A DNA stretch of 64,000 bases, taken from an uncultured Aquimarina sp. (GTDB lineage Bacteria; Bacteroidota; Bacteroidia; Flavobacteriales; Flavobacteriaceae). Positions 1-8,861 of the stretch are shown here, in pieces (position 1 is the stretch's first letter; every line of letters begins with the position of its first letter). The notes beneath the pieces are model-generated. The model saw only the letters and a program-made list of their open reading frames with translations. It was not told the origin of the DNA and made no database searches. The DNA lies in contig CANMKK010000021.1 of assembly GCA_947498455.1 (NCBI GenBank), positions 1-64,000 of the forward strand, written 5' to 3'. Position numbers and translations under genes: made by a program.

Positions 1-1812
1 CCATCGTTTGTATTTCTGCTTCTGTAGCTGGGCTACTAAAGCTTCCTACATTATTATCTACATAGTCTTGGTATGCTACTAAATTTCCATCTATTGCACC
101 ACTTACATTGGGTAAGGCATTTAACTCGGCTGCTGTGCCAGGAATTGAAGTTCCGCCCGTAGCCGCTCCATCATTAGCATCGGTTCCGATGGCAGCTAGT
201 AAGCTTTGTTGTGTATTGACTGCTGTGACCATCGTTTGTATTTCTGCTTCTGTAGCTGGGCTACTAAAGCTTCCTACATTATTATCTACATAGTCTTGGT
301 ATGCTGCTAAGTTTCCATCAACAGCACCACTTACATTTGGTAAGGCATTTAACTCGGCTGCTGTGCCAGGAATTGAAGTTCCGCCCGTAGCTGCTCCATC
401 ATTTGCATCGGTTCCGATAGCAGCTAATAAGCTTTGTTGTGTATTGACTGCTGTGATCATCGTTTGTATTTCTGATTCGGTAGCTGGGCTACTAAACGAA
501 CCTACATTATCATCTACATACGCTTGGTATGCTGCTAAGTTTCCATCTATTGCACCACTTACATTTGGTAAGGCATTCAGCTCGGCTGCAGTGCCAGGAA
601 TTGAAGTTCCGCCCGTAGCTGCTCCATCATTTGCATCGGTTCCGATAGCAGCCAGTAAGCTTTGTTGTGTATTGACTGCTGTGATCATCGTTTGTATTTC
701 TGATTCGGTAGCTGGGCTACTAAATGATCCTATATTATCATCTACATACGCTTGATATGCTGCTAAGTTAGCATCTGTTGCACCACTTACATTTGGTAAG
801 GCATTTAACTCTGCTGCAGTACCAGGAATAGAAGTTCCGCCTGTAGCAGCACCATCATTGGCATCTGTTCCAATAGCAGCTAGTAAGCTTTGTTGTGTAT
901 TGACTGCTGTGATCATCGTTTGTATTTCTGATTCGGTAGCTGGGCTACTAAACGATCCTATATTATCATCTACATACGCTTGGTATGCTGCTAAATTTCC
1001 ATCTATTGCTCCACTTACATTTGGTAATGCATTTAACTCAGCTGCAGTGCCAGGAATTGAAGTTCCACCCGTAGCTGCTCCATCATTAGCATCGGTTCCG
1101 ATAGCAGCCAGTAAGCTTTGTTGTGTATTGACTGCTGTGATCATCGTTTGTATTTCTGATTCGGTAGCAGGGCTACTAAATGATCCTATATTATCATCTA
1201 CATACGCTTGATATGCTGCTAAATTTCCATCTATTGCACCACTTACATTGGGTAAGGCATTTAACTCGGCTGCAGTGCCAGGAATTGAAGTTCCGCCCGT
1301 AGCTGCTCCATCATTAGCATCGGTTCCGATGGCAGCTAGTAAGCTTTGTTGTGTATTGACTGCTGTGACCATCGCTTGTACTTCAGCTTCTGTAGCTGGG
1401 CTACTAAAGCTTCCTACATTATTATCTACATAGTCTTGGTATACTGCTAAGTTTCCATCGACAGCACCACTTACATTGGGTAAGGCATTTAACTCGGCTG
1501 CAGTACCAGGAATTGAAGTTCCACCTGTAGCGGCTCCATCATTTGCATCGGTTCCAATAGCAGCGAGTAAACTTTGTTGCGTATTGACTGTGGTAATCAT
1601 CGTTTGTACTTCTGCTTCGGTAGCAGGGCTACTAAAGCTTCCTACATTGTTATCTACATAGGTTTGATATACTGCTAAGTTTGCATCAACCGCGCCACTT
1701 ACATTAGGTAAGGCATTTAACTCGGCTGCTGTGCCAGGAATTGAAGTTCCACCTGTAGCGGCTCCATCATTGGCATCTGTTCCGATGGCAGCTAGTAAAT
1801 TTACTAAGGTAA
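1..1812 (-). repeat. Tandem 228-bp coding repeats (76 residues each)
   Basis: The same junction recurs at 1, 229, 457, 685, 913, 1141, 1369 and 1597, an exact 228-bp period. A shortened unit of 216 bp lies between 1597 and 1813, and older diverged units continue to about 2060. Units at 1, 229, 1369 and 1597 carry the ATEAE/DNNVGS version; units at 457, 685, 913 and 1141 carry ATESE with DDNVGS or DDNIGS, so variants occur in blocks. Copies run off the left edge, so total number is unknown. DNA-level near-identity suggests recent expansion or homogenisation by recombination. Confidence 0.95.
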
Positions 1813-3517
1813 TCATTGCCTGTACTTCAGCTTGAGTAGCTGGATTGCTAAAACTATTCGGATTGGCATCGATATAATCCTGATATGCTGTTTCATTACC
1901 AACTGCTATTCCTGTGAGTGCTGGTAAAATATATCCTAGTTGTGTAGCCGTAACTACTGAGTTTATAGTGTCTGGATCATCACCTTCTAAGCCTATTTGA
2001 TCCAGTATACAAGTACTATTTACAGTAGTAAGCATCGCTTGTATCTCTGGCTGTGTGGCTGGGGCACTAAAAAGACCTGGGTTATTTTTAATATAGGTGT
2101 TATATGCTGCTATACATGTAGCTTCGACATCTGTTAAAGCCGGTGTTACGGTACCTAAATCCGCAACTGTTATGTCTTTAACATTGGCTTGCCCATCTGC
2201 CAGATCACCTATATGCTGTAAAATACTAGATAGATCTAGTGGGCTGGGATACGTAAGATCTAGACCACCGCCAGATGTCATCTCTATCTGAAATAGCTCA
2301 GGTGTATTTGGAGTTGAAAGACGTACGGGTCTTAAATAAAATCTAGTGATGTTTTTGGGCAAGCTAGATAAATCTATATTATTAGGGTTCAATGCTCCAT
2401 TAGTTAAAGTATGAACAATTCTACCACCTCTATCTGTAGTGATCTCTACAGCAAAACTCATATCTCCACCTGGATTCAGATCAAGCTGAAAGAAATTTAT
2501 ATTATTAACTTGAAATGCTGTGTTGTTTGAAAAACCACCATTAGCATTTGTAAATTTATATCCATATCCCCATTGTGATCCTTCATAATAAAAAACAGGT
2601 GTATAACTGCCAGTAGTATCCTCTAGATCAATCTCGAAGGTACTCCCATTTAAATCCCATTGTGCTATATAATCAGGGCCAGTATACCCACTATTGGCTA
2701 TATAACCAGTCGAAGTACCTCCTTGGTAATCACCTACAGTACCAGAATATTGCAATACCCCGGTAAAATCCTGTAAAGCTATTGAATCCTCGAGTGGTTT
2801 TGCTTCTATGTCTCCTTTTTGGATTTCTAAATCCCAATCTCCTTGATACATTGCATTCCCGGTTAGATCGTTAGAAGCTGCTACATCGATGTGTGTATTG
2901 TTTTTGATGATTTCCAGAAAATCTTCTCCATCTGCGCCTTTGGCCAATTCGCATCCATACAACAGTAAATCTCCTCCTTCTTTGATCGCTTTGTTTAGTG
3001 AAACAAAAGTGGCTAGATGTTCCTGGAACATTTTTATGTCTAATAATTCTCCGCCTATTTGAATAGCACCAGGTTTAGCATGAGTTACCAAATGAACAGC
3101 ATCCAAGCCTTCATACCTAGAAAGTATTTTTGTTAGTTCATTAATGCCACCTTTACCAATTTCTATTACTTTTAATCCGGGTTGTTGCTGAGACAAGAAA
3201 ACAGCTTTATTTTCTACATCACGGTCTACAAGCAATAATTCTGTGAATTGTCTTCCTTTTTCTACGTATACATCTGTTATAATGCCTTGTAATGTTCCTT
3301 TATTTAATTTTTGAGTTATAACAGGAACATCGGTGCTAAAATTGACAGATGAGAAAGGTGCGGAGTTCATATCACTTATGAACTGCTTGTTATTGTTGTA
3401 ATTACCATTTCGGGTTCGGTAATAGGATTGTGCAGCACCTATTGCTGAGAGTGAACTAGTAGAGAGTGCAAGATTAAAACATGTTCTTCCTACTTTATTT
3501 AATAATGATTTTTTCAT
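1..3517 (-). CDS. DUF4347 repeat adhesin-like surface protein (3' end cut by window)
   Basis: The frame is open from an ATG at 3517 to the left edge, giving at least 1172 residues with no stop; the C-terminus lies outside. Residues 1-30 look like a signal peptide (MKKSLLNK start, hydrophobic stretch ending AIGAAQ). Residues about 92-235 match DUF4347, a domain known near the N-terminus of giant bacterial surface proteins, with the motifs HLVTHAKPGA and LLYGCELA. A beta-rich region follows, then from about residue 485 a chain of repeats, first diverged and then near-identical 76-residue units containing AAIGTDANDGAATGG and SFSSPATEAE. The gene starts 22 bp after the sulfotransferase stop, so they probably share a transcript. 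Adhesion is an inference from domain and repeat architecture; the exact role is unknown. A T9SS or other sorting tail would be expected beyond the edge. Confidence 0.8.
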   Translation of the reverse strand, partial: MKKSLLNKVGRTCFNLALSTSSLSAIGAAQSYYRTRNGNYNNNKQFISDMNSAPFSSVNFSTDVPVITQKLNKGTLQGIITDVYVEKGRQFTELLLVDRDVENKAVFLSQQQPGLKVIEIGKGGINELTKILSRYEGLDAVHLVTHAKPGAIQIGGELLDIKMFQEHLATFVSLNKAIKEGGDLLLYGCELAKGADGEDFLEIIKNNTHIDVAASNDLTGNAMYQGDWDLEIQKGDIEAKPLEDSIALQDFTGVLQYSGTVGDYQGGTSTGYIANSGYTGPDYIAQWDLNGSTFEIDLEDTTGSYTPVFYYEGSQWGYGYKFTNANGGFSNNTAFQVNNINFFQLDLNPGGDMSFAVEITTDRGGRIVHTLTNGALNPNNIDLSSLPKNITRFYLRPVRLSTPNTPELFQIEMTSGGGLDLTYPSPLDLSSILQHIGDLADGQANVKDITVADLGTVTPALTDVEATCIAAYNTYIKNNPGLFSAPATQPEIQAMLTTVNSTCILDQIGLEGDDPDTINSVVTATQLGYILPALTGIAVGNETAYQDYIDANPNSFSNPATQAEVQAMITLVNLLAAIGTDANDGAATGGTSIPGTAAELNALPNVSGAVDANLAVYQTYVDNNVGSFSSPATEAEVQTMITTVNTQQSLLAAIGTDANDGAATGGTSIPGTAAELNALPNVSGAVDGNLAVYQDYVDNNVGSFSSPATEAEVQAMVTAVNTQQSLLAAIGTDANDGAATGGTSIPGTAAELNALPNVSGAIDGNLAAYQAYVDDNIGSFSSPATESEIQTMITAVNTQQSLLAAIGTDANDGAATGGTSIPGTAAELNALPNVSGAIDGNLAAYQAYVDDNIGSFSSPATESEIQTMITAVNTQQSLLAAIGTDANDGAATGGTSIPGTAAELNALPNVSGATDANLAAYQAYVDDNIGSFSSPATESEIQTMITAVNTQQSLLAAIGTDANDGAATGGTSIPGTAAELNALPNVSGAIDGNLAAYQAYVDDNVGSFSSPATESEIQTMITAVNTQQSLLAAIGTDANDGAATGGTSIPGTAAELNALPNVSGAVDGNLAAYQDYVDNNVGSFSSPATEAEIQTMVTAVNTQQSLLAAIGTDANDGAATGGTSIPGTAAELNALPNVSGAIDGNLVAYQDYVDNNVGSFSSPATEAEIQTM

Positions 3518-3539
3518 AACTTCTTTAACAAATTAAATA

Positions 3540-4373
3540 TTATCCAACTGTTGCTAATACATCTAATTTTGGTGCAAGGACACTGGCAGCAGTTCCTGAA
3601 GTATCTTTCCAGAATGCCATTTCACTGTATTTTTTAAACAAATCAGGAGGAAGGATAGATTTCCTGGTTTTGTATTCAACTTTTCTTTTTACTGCGTGAA
3701 GTCCTTTAACACCAATGGTATAATCAAATTCATCATGTGAGAATTCGACATCATCAAAATCGTGTTCAAAACGAGGTTCTCCAATAAAATCGTAGATCAG
3801 GTTTAGCGCCTTTTTGGGATGTATCGCTAAAAGATCATAATCGACTAAAAGTAACTTTTCTGAATGTTCCCCATAATAAGCCTCCTTTAAGGCAGACCAG
3901 GCCGATCCTACAATACCATTGACCATGCTTTCGCATCTGGAATACACAGTATGACGATTGCCAGGAGCAAACATTTTACTGTAATTGAAAGGGTTTTTTC
4001 TATAGATTTTTTCAAAACTGTCCATGATCCAGGCAGGATTTCTTACCAAGCATATCACCTTAAAATCATCATACAACTCTGTTAATTGATGAAGCCGAGC
4101 CGACCACATTCTATTGGTGTCAAAGATTACGTCTTTTTTGGCTTGATCCATATAATACGCCTGAAAGATCGCATGGCACATTTGTTGTCTTTTCTTTTCA
4201 TCAAAGAAGCTGTAAAATTCACTACCTGCTCCTATTTGTTCTAATGTGCTATTGATTAATGAACCAACAGGGCTACTCATATTCGCGTAAAACTTTGGAT
4301 TTTGACATAGTAATGCTGACAATAGGGTAGAACCCGATCTGGGTAACCCAGAGATAAAATGAAATTTATTCAT
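3540..4373 (-). CDS. Sulfotransferase family protein
   Basis: The 277-residue protein begins MNKFHFISGLPRSGSTLLSA. GLPRSGST at residues 9-16 is the classic 5'-phosphosulfate-binding loop of PAPS-dependent sulfotransferases. A second region, VICLVRNPAWIMDSF near residue 110, fits the 3'-phosphate-binding segment. Family members transfer sulfate from PAPS to carbohydrate, lipid or protein acceptors; the acceptor here cannot be read from sequence. No signal peptide is seen, so it is probably cytoplasmic. It ends 22 bp before the DUF4347 adhesin start, and the pairing suggests (inference) a modification linked to the surface protein or its glycans. Some bacterial genes of this family are annotated only by the P-loop, so substrate type is open. 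Confidence 0.85.
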   Translation of the reverse strand: MNKFHFISGLPRSGSTLLSALLCQNPKFYANMSSPVGSLINSTLEQIGAGSEFYSFFDEKKRQQMCHAIFQAYYMDQAKKDVIFDTNRMWSARLHQLTELYDDFKVICLVRNPAWIMDSFEKIYRKNPFNYSKMFAPGNRHTVYSRCESMVNGIVGSAWSALKEAYYGEHSEKLLLVDYDLLAIHPKKALNLIYDFIGEPRFEHDFDDVEFSHDEFDYTIGVKGLHAVKRKVEYKTRKSILPPDLFKKYSEMAFWKDTSGTAASVLAPKLDVLATVG

Positions 4374-4801
4374 TCTTTAATAGGCTTTAAATAATAAATT
4401 GATTGTAAGGAAGAAAAAGAAAGTTTTTCGCAGGAACTATATTCTGCAGCGTATACGGTTCTTTTCATAATAATTGATTTGGTTAAAAAATAATCGTTAT
4501 TCACTTCTAATAACTAGTAGCTCGCCAAAGTCTGTCATTGTAAGAAAAATAAAAGGTTTTATTGTCTAGTTGTTATCTAAAGCTACTCATATGCTTTAAT
4601 ATTATTTTTTTTATTTCATTAAAGTTTTTTTTATTTCATTAATTCGTATTTAATCATTTGGTAATTAGATTTTTAATATTTTAATGAAAAAATAATGAAA
4701 TATTTTTTGCTTTAATTTAAAGTGTAAACCGTATTAGTTTTGTGGGGAAAAAATCAATTTTTTTTTGGAAAATTCATATTTTTAGGATATCATCATTTAC
4801 T
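4374..4801. other. Divergent intergenic region with a duplicated T-rich 18-mer
   Basis: The region separates the minus-strand sulfotransferase/adhesin unit from the plus-strand LytTR gene, so it should hold both promoters. An 18-bp sequence, eight T then ATTTCATTAA, occurs twice at 4605-4622 and 4625-4642 with a 20-bp period. A related inverted ATGAAAT-rich stretch lies near 4680-4700. The direct repeat could be a regulator-binding site, but simple A/T composition could also explain it. I see no gene and no clear -33/-7 promoter pair. Confidence 0.5.
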
Positions 4802-5686
4802 ATGAAAAAGTTTTTGTTGTTTTTAAAAAAAGAGCACCCTAGAAGTATATTATCCTATGATCATGGAAGAGTAACTATATTGTTTTTTTCTTTGGTCTTT
4901 TTTTTATTGATTTTTTTTAAACCTTATATTCTGGCAGATTATTCGATAAAAGTAAGGTTCTTGGTAGTAATGTGCTATACATTAATAGCCTGCATAGGGT
5001 TGTGGATCGGACGCTTTTTAAGTACGCCATATCAAACTAAGAAATGGACAAGACTAAACCAAGTTGTTCATGTGTTTAATGTAATAATTATTAGTTGGTT
5101 ACTGGGTAGTTTGTTTACTGTTTTTATGTTAGATAACCTAATTGAATATGTTTTCGGTCCTCATCATTCGGCCATGATACCTCCTTCTTTTTTTCTATTT
5201 AGTTTCCTATATGTGTTTGTTTTTGGAGTTGTTATTTATGTTTTCCTCAGATTATATGACTTAACTTATTTATTTAGAAGACCCAATGCTTTTTCTAACA
5301 AAGTATCTCATATTGATACAACAGCTATTGGGGCTTCTGATAACATCAAATTAAAAGGGAAAAACAAAGGAGAATTCATAGAAATACAACAAAAAAAATT
5401 GCTATATATCAAGGCAGAAGGACATTATGCGCAGGTATATTATCTAAATGCTGAGAATAATCTAGAAACTAAACTATTAAGAAGTTCTATAAAAGAAATA
5501 GAAAACAGTATCAAGTTTATTGATAATATATATCGTAGTCATAGATCTTATATTGTAAATATCGATTATGTACAATCAATCATACCACATGAGCATAAGT
5601 CTTATGGATATCTGAAAAATGACTTAGGTAAAATTTCTGTTTCTAAGGATAATGTAGCCATTCTTAAAAAAAGAATTAATGCTTAG
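4802..5686 (+). CDS. Membrane-anchored LytTR-family transcriptional regulator
   Basis: The protein has about 294 residues from the ATG at 4802 (MKKFLLFLKKEH). A GTG at 4742 would add 20 residues, but the ATG fits better because the extension is out of character for a leader. The N-terminal half holds about four hydrophobic segments (ILFFSLVFFLLIFF; VVMCYTLIACIGLWIG; two more before residue 170). The last ~100 residues form a LytTR DNA-binding domain (FIEIQQKKLLYIKAEGHYA, then IYRSHRSYIVNIDYV and a C-terminal ISVSK strand). There is no response-regulator receiver domain, so a signal is presumably sensed through the membrane part. It lies just upstream of the injection-system operon and divergent from the adhesin unit; control of either is inference. 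Confidence 0.85.
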   Translation: MKKFLLFLKKEHPRSILSYDHGRVTILFFSLVFFLLIFFKPYILADYSIKVRFLVVMCYTLIACIGLWIGRFLSTPYQTKKWTRLNQVVHVFNVIIISWLLGSLFTVFMLDNLIEYVFGPHHSAMIPPSFFLFSFLYVFVFGVVIYVFLRLYDLTYLFRRPNAFSNKVSHIDTTAIGASDNIKLKGKNKGEFIEIQQKKLLYIKAEGHYAQVYYLNAENNLETKLLRSSIKEIENSIKFIDNIYRSHRSYIVNIDYVQSIIPHEHKSYGYLKNDLGKISVSKDNVAILKKRINA

Positions 5687-6215
5687 TTACTAGTGTTAAA
5701 TATAATAGTATCAGAAACACTTTTTATGATTATTAAATCACGAGTTCGATATGATACGAATTTCTTATCCATAAATCGTATTATCTGGTAAAAACCTCTT
5801 TTCTTTTATTGTATGTAGATACCAGTTATTGATTGAGATAATAGTATTATAGTAAAGTTAAGGATACCTATTTTTAAAAGGATGGGTTTTTAAAACTTCG
5901 ATTGAAAGAAAAAAAAGTGTTAATTTTAGTTGTTTAGATGTGCTTAAATAGTGTATAAATATTGTGGTTTTTCCATAAAGTATTGTCGGAAATTTTCACT
6001 CAATTTGTAAAGACTAAATTGATTCTGTTTATACCCTAAGCCTATAAGATAAAATTTACAATGTTGTACTGATAAACCTAGATTCTCCTTCTGTAAAACA
6101 GGTGTTTTTACTTATTTAAGACTTTGGATATTATAAGTAGTTTTGATTTTAGACAAGTAGATACATACGCATAATAGTATGCTACCCCTATTAATATAGA
6201 TCACACTAGTCATAA
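5687..6215. other. Intergenic region upstream of the injection-system operon
   Basis: This 529-bp gap should carry the promoter of the 23-kb operon. Just after the LytTR stop, AGTGTT and AACACT bracket a 19-nt loop followed by TTTTTAT, a weak possible terminator. An inverted fragment of a dispersed repeat occupies 5754-5781. I found no convincing LytTR-type direct repeats and no perfect TAnnTTTG box close to 6216. No ORF of note is present. Confidence 0.5.
5754..5781 (-). repeat. Short inverted fragment of a dispersed repeat
   Basis: Read on the minus strand this 28-mer matches the first 28 bases of the long repeat at 48741 (one difference) and, over 25 bases, that at 45986 (one difference in the shared core). 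It is itself palindromic at its ends (ATACGA and TCGTAT with AT-rich inner arms), as expected for the terminus of a miniature mobile or REP-like element. Only this end of the element is present here. Confidence 0.7.
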
Positions 6216-7952
6216 ATGAGTAATAAAAGGGCTTTTATTGCATTGTTTTTTTATTTTTTATTGCAAGCTAACGTATACTCGTTAACTTTAATAGATGAAC
6301 ACTCCTTTTTTCAGGATACTACTAAAATTGCTAAGGAAAAGAAAGGAGCCTTAGGATTTATCAAAAAGTTATTTCATCATAGTGATTCTGCTAAATTAGC
6401 TAAGAAATTTATCCATCAACATCATAAATTATTAAAGGATAATAAAACACCAACGTTTGCTTCTGAAATTAAAAATGCGGTTCTCAAAGATTCAATTTTT
6501 AAAACAGGGAAAGATTTTGAATTAGGGTATGAGGTTTTTGGCTGGTATCCATACTGGGAAAAGGATTATTATAAATACCTGAATTTTTCATTGCTTTCTA
6601 CCATTGCTTATTTTTCATATGAGGTAGATCCTAAAACTGGTGAAGCTACATCCACTCATGATTGGTCTACTAGTCCTTTGATAGATTCGATTCAAAAATA
6701 TCCCGATAAAAAAATACTACTCACCGTTAGTAATTTTGGACAGAACAACAACAAGAGGTTTCTTAAAAATACTACAGCAGTAGATCAATTGGTAAAAAAC
6801 CTGATCAAGCTATTAGGTGATAGAAAGGGACATGGTGTTTGTATTGATTTTGAAGGAGTCGACAAAAGACAAAAAGCAGCATATACCTCTTTTTTGCTAA
6901 CATTATCTAATCGATTAAAAAAAGCCAATAAGGAGTATCAGGTGTATATAACCTTACCGAGTGTTAATTGGAGTGATGCATTGGATTTTAAATCTATAAA
7001 TCAGTCTGTAGATAAGTTTGTTATCATGGGCTATGATTATTATGGGAAAACTAGTACAGTTGCCGGGCCTGTATCCCCATTAGATAGTGGTAAAGAATGG
7101 GAACCTTATAATCTTACCACTTCTGTTGACTATTATCTAGACAACAATATCCCCAGTGCTAAAATTCTCTTGGCATTACCCACCTATGGAAGCTTGTGGG
7201 AAACGAAATCTCAAAGCCTACAATCCAAAGCAAAAGAATTTATAGGAAATAGAACATTCAGTTATATCAAATCTGAAATAGAAAAAAATGAACAAATTTA
7301 TATAGAACCTATAAGCAAAAGTGCATATAGTACCTATAGTATAAAGGAGAATAAAAATCAATACCGCCAATGTTGGTTTGAGAACGATTCTAGTTTTGTG
7401 TATAAAACCAGACTTATCAAAGATAAAAAACTGGGAGGAATTGGCTTATGGGCTTTGGGCTATGATAAGGGATATAATGATATCTGGAGAGTTATAAGTG
7501 CAGAGATGGTAAAGCCAACCGAAGAAATAACTAGTGCAGGTACAGAGACAGATTCAACAAATACGAGTAGTAGCTCTATTTTTTCAGGTATTTCTAAGAA
7601 ACTAGGATTAACAGATCCTACCAGTAAAATAAATACAGTAGAGCGGAAATTGGTGTCTATAACCAATTATAAGAACGTGTTGTTATACACAATGTCGTTT
7701 ATCTTATTTTTTGCCTGTGTTGGTTTTTTATGGGCTATGTTCTCTCCAAATACACGAGCAAGTTTTTTTAATGATGCTTCTTTAAAATCTTATTATATAG
7801 GATTGATGTTACTTCTGGCAATTGTTGTTTTTAGGATGTTAGGATGGATAGAAGATAATACTGTGATGCTCATTATAGGTTTTTTATTAGGATTAGTAGC
7901 ATTTTATTTGGCTAATAAAATAGTAGAACGAAAGAAAAAAGAGTTGCCATGA
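6216..7952 (+). CDS. GH18-family glycoside hydrolase with C-terminal membrane segments
   Basis: The 578-residue protein starts with a signal-like hydrophobic stretch (residues 6-22). The GH18 domain spans roughly 105-430: GYEVFGWYPYWEKD begins the barrel, and GHGVCIDFEG holds the active-site strand with Asp211 and the likely acid Glu213. The first two Asp of the usual DxxDxDxE motif are His206 and Cys209, similar in style to spore-cortex YaaH/SleL-type enzymes (xxIDFE). VIMGYDYYG is a second GH18 hallmark. After a Ser/Thr-rich linker come three hydrophobic helices in the last ~95 residues. It should cleave GlcNAc beta-1,4 linkages in peptidoglycan or chitin. As first gene of the eCIS run, overlapping the next by 4 bp, it may help release particles (inference). 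Confidence 0.85.
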   Translation: MSNKRAFIALFFYFLLQANVYSLTLIDEHSFFQDTTKIAKEKKGALGFIKKLFHHSDSAKLAKKFIHQHHKLLKDNKTPTFASEIKNAVLKDSIFKTGKDFELGYEVFGWYPYWEKDYYKYLNFSLLSTIAYFSYEVDPKTGEATSTHDWSTSPLIDSIQKYPDKKILLTVSNFGQNNNKRFLKNTTAVDQLVKNLIKLLGDRKGHGVCIDFEGVDKRQKAAYTSFLLTLSNRLKKANKEYQVYITLPSVNWSDALDFKSINQSVDKFVIMGYDYYGKTSTVAGPVSPLDSGKEWEPYNLTTSVDYYLDNNIPSAKILLALPTYGSLWETKSQSLQSKAKEFIGNRTFSYIKSEIEKNEQIYIEPISKSAYSTYSIKENKNQYRQCWFENDSSFVYKTRLIKDKKLGGIGLWALGYDKGYNDIWRVISAEMVKPTEEITSAGTETDSTNTSSSSIFSGISKKLGLTDPTSKINTVERKLVSITNYKNVLLYTMSFILFFACVGFLWAMFSPNTRASFFNDASLKSYYIGLMLLLAIVVFRMLGWIEDNTVMLIIGFLLGLVAFYLANKIVERKKKELP

Positions 7953-8278
7953 GTAGTAGTACGATACCCATAAATGAAAAAAAGCTAAAAGCGGAGGAAG
8001 GAAAGCTAAAGAAAATAATTGCCGCAATAAAAAAGGCATTGTCTAAGGAATTATTATGGGGACTATGTATAGCGATTGTATCTATACCTATGGCACTCGT
8101 AGTTTCATATGTGATATATACTTACGCATCTCAAGAAGTATTGGAGGTATTTCAGATAATTGCTGGTGATGAGCCCACATTTGTAACTATTTATATCATT
8201 TGTGTAATTGGAATTTATATTTCCCGAATCATAGCAACAGCGATTAAGACACAATTAGAAAGCCTAAAAAAGGACTAA
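7949..8278 (+). CDS. Small two-TM protein of the eCIS operon
   Basis: The 109-residue protein has a charged, lysine-rich N-terminus (residues 1-35) and two hydrophobic segments (LLWGLCIAIVSIPMALVV, about 38-58, and TIYIICVIGIYISRI near 82-98). It starts within the stop of the GH18 gene (ATGA overlap) and ends 1 bp before the DUF4255 gene, so it is translationally coupled on both sides. I do not recognise a family. A role with the membrane-bound hydrolase, for anchoring or release of the injection particle, is inferred only from position. Confidence 0.8.
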   Translation: MSSSTIPINEKKLKAEEGKLKKIIAAIKKALSKELLWGLCIAIVSIPMALVVSYVIYTYASQEVLEVFQIIAGDEPTFVTIYIICVIGIYISRIIATAIKTQLESLKKD

Positions 8279-8279
8279 T

Positions 8280-8858
8280 ATGTTAGATAAAGCATTAACA
8301 TTTGTTGTAGCATACGTAAACCGAAACCTTAAAATGACTTTTGGTCTTGATGAGGATATTGCGGTTTTAGGGAGTTTGGTAAATCTGGATGGAAGTATCA
8401 CTAAGAATATAGAGAACAAAGTAATACTTTCGATAATTAACCTAGAGCACGAGAAAACTGTAAAAAATATGGGAGGCTATATCCCTAATCAACAAGGCTC
8501 TTTTGCAAAGGTAGATCCACCGGTATATCTCAATTTATATGTGCTAGTATCTGCAAATTATAATTCAGAGAATTATCTGGAATCACTAAAAATGTTATCA
8601 GCCGTTATTGATCTTTTTCAATCATCGATCATTTTTACACCAGATACACATCCTGACCTCGATCCTTCGATAGAGCGTTTGACTTTTGAAATTTATAATA
8701 CCCCAATACAGGAGTTAAGTCATATATGGAGTGGTATTGGGGCTAAATATGTTCCATCAATGATATATAAAATAAGAATGATCAGTTTCCAGAAAGGAGT
8801 CGTAAAAGAAGAAATAGGAGGAGTAAGTGGATTAGGAACAAACATCAAAAGAAAATAA
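8280..8858 (+). CDS. DUF4255 / Pvc16-type tail terminator protein
   Basis: The 192-residue protein matches the Pvc16_N (DUF4255) pattern: an N-terminal helix MLDKALTFVVAYVNRNL, a central VILSIINLEHEKTVKN segment, then PPVYLNLYVLVSANY and a long SLKMLSAVIDLFQ helix before LTFEIYNTPIQELSHIWSGIG. In Afp and PVC particles the protein of this family caps the sheath/tube end. In this locus it comes first among the structural genes, 3 bp before the next gene, whereas in Afp the homologue is last. Confidence 0.88.
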   Translation: MLDKALTFVVAYVNRNLKMTFGLDEDIAVLGSLVNLDGSITKNIENKVILSIINLEHEKTVKNMGGYIPNQQGSFAKVDPPVYLNLYVLVSANYNSENYLESLKMLSAVIDLFQSSIIFTPDTHPDLDPSIERLTFEIYNTPIQELSHIWSGIGAKYVPSMIYKIRMISFQKGVVKEEIGGVSGLGTNIKRK

Positions 8859-8861
8859 TAT

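Noticed and set aside
108..1661. Plus-strand Cys/Ser/Val-rich reading frames of 61-130 residues repeating along the left edge
   Set aside because: They are antisense to the minus-strand 76-residue repeats; they exist only because the 228-bp units lack stops in that frame, and have no independent start region.
1..1812. CRISPR-like array
   Set aside because: Units are 228 bp, contiguous and coding, without unique spacers of 25-45 bp.
4742..4801. GTG start for the LytTR gene
   Set aside because: The added 20 residues are not membrane-like or conserved looking; the ATG at 4802 gives a normal N-terminus.
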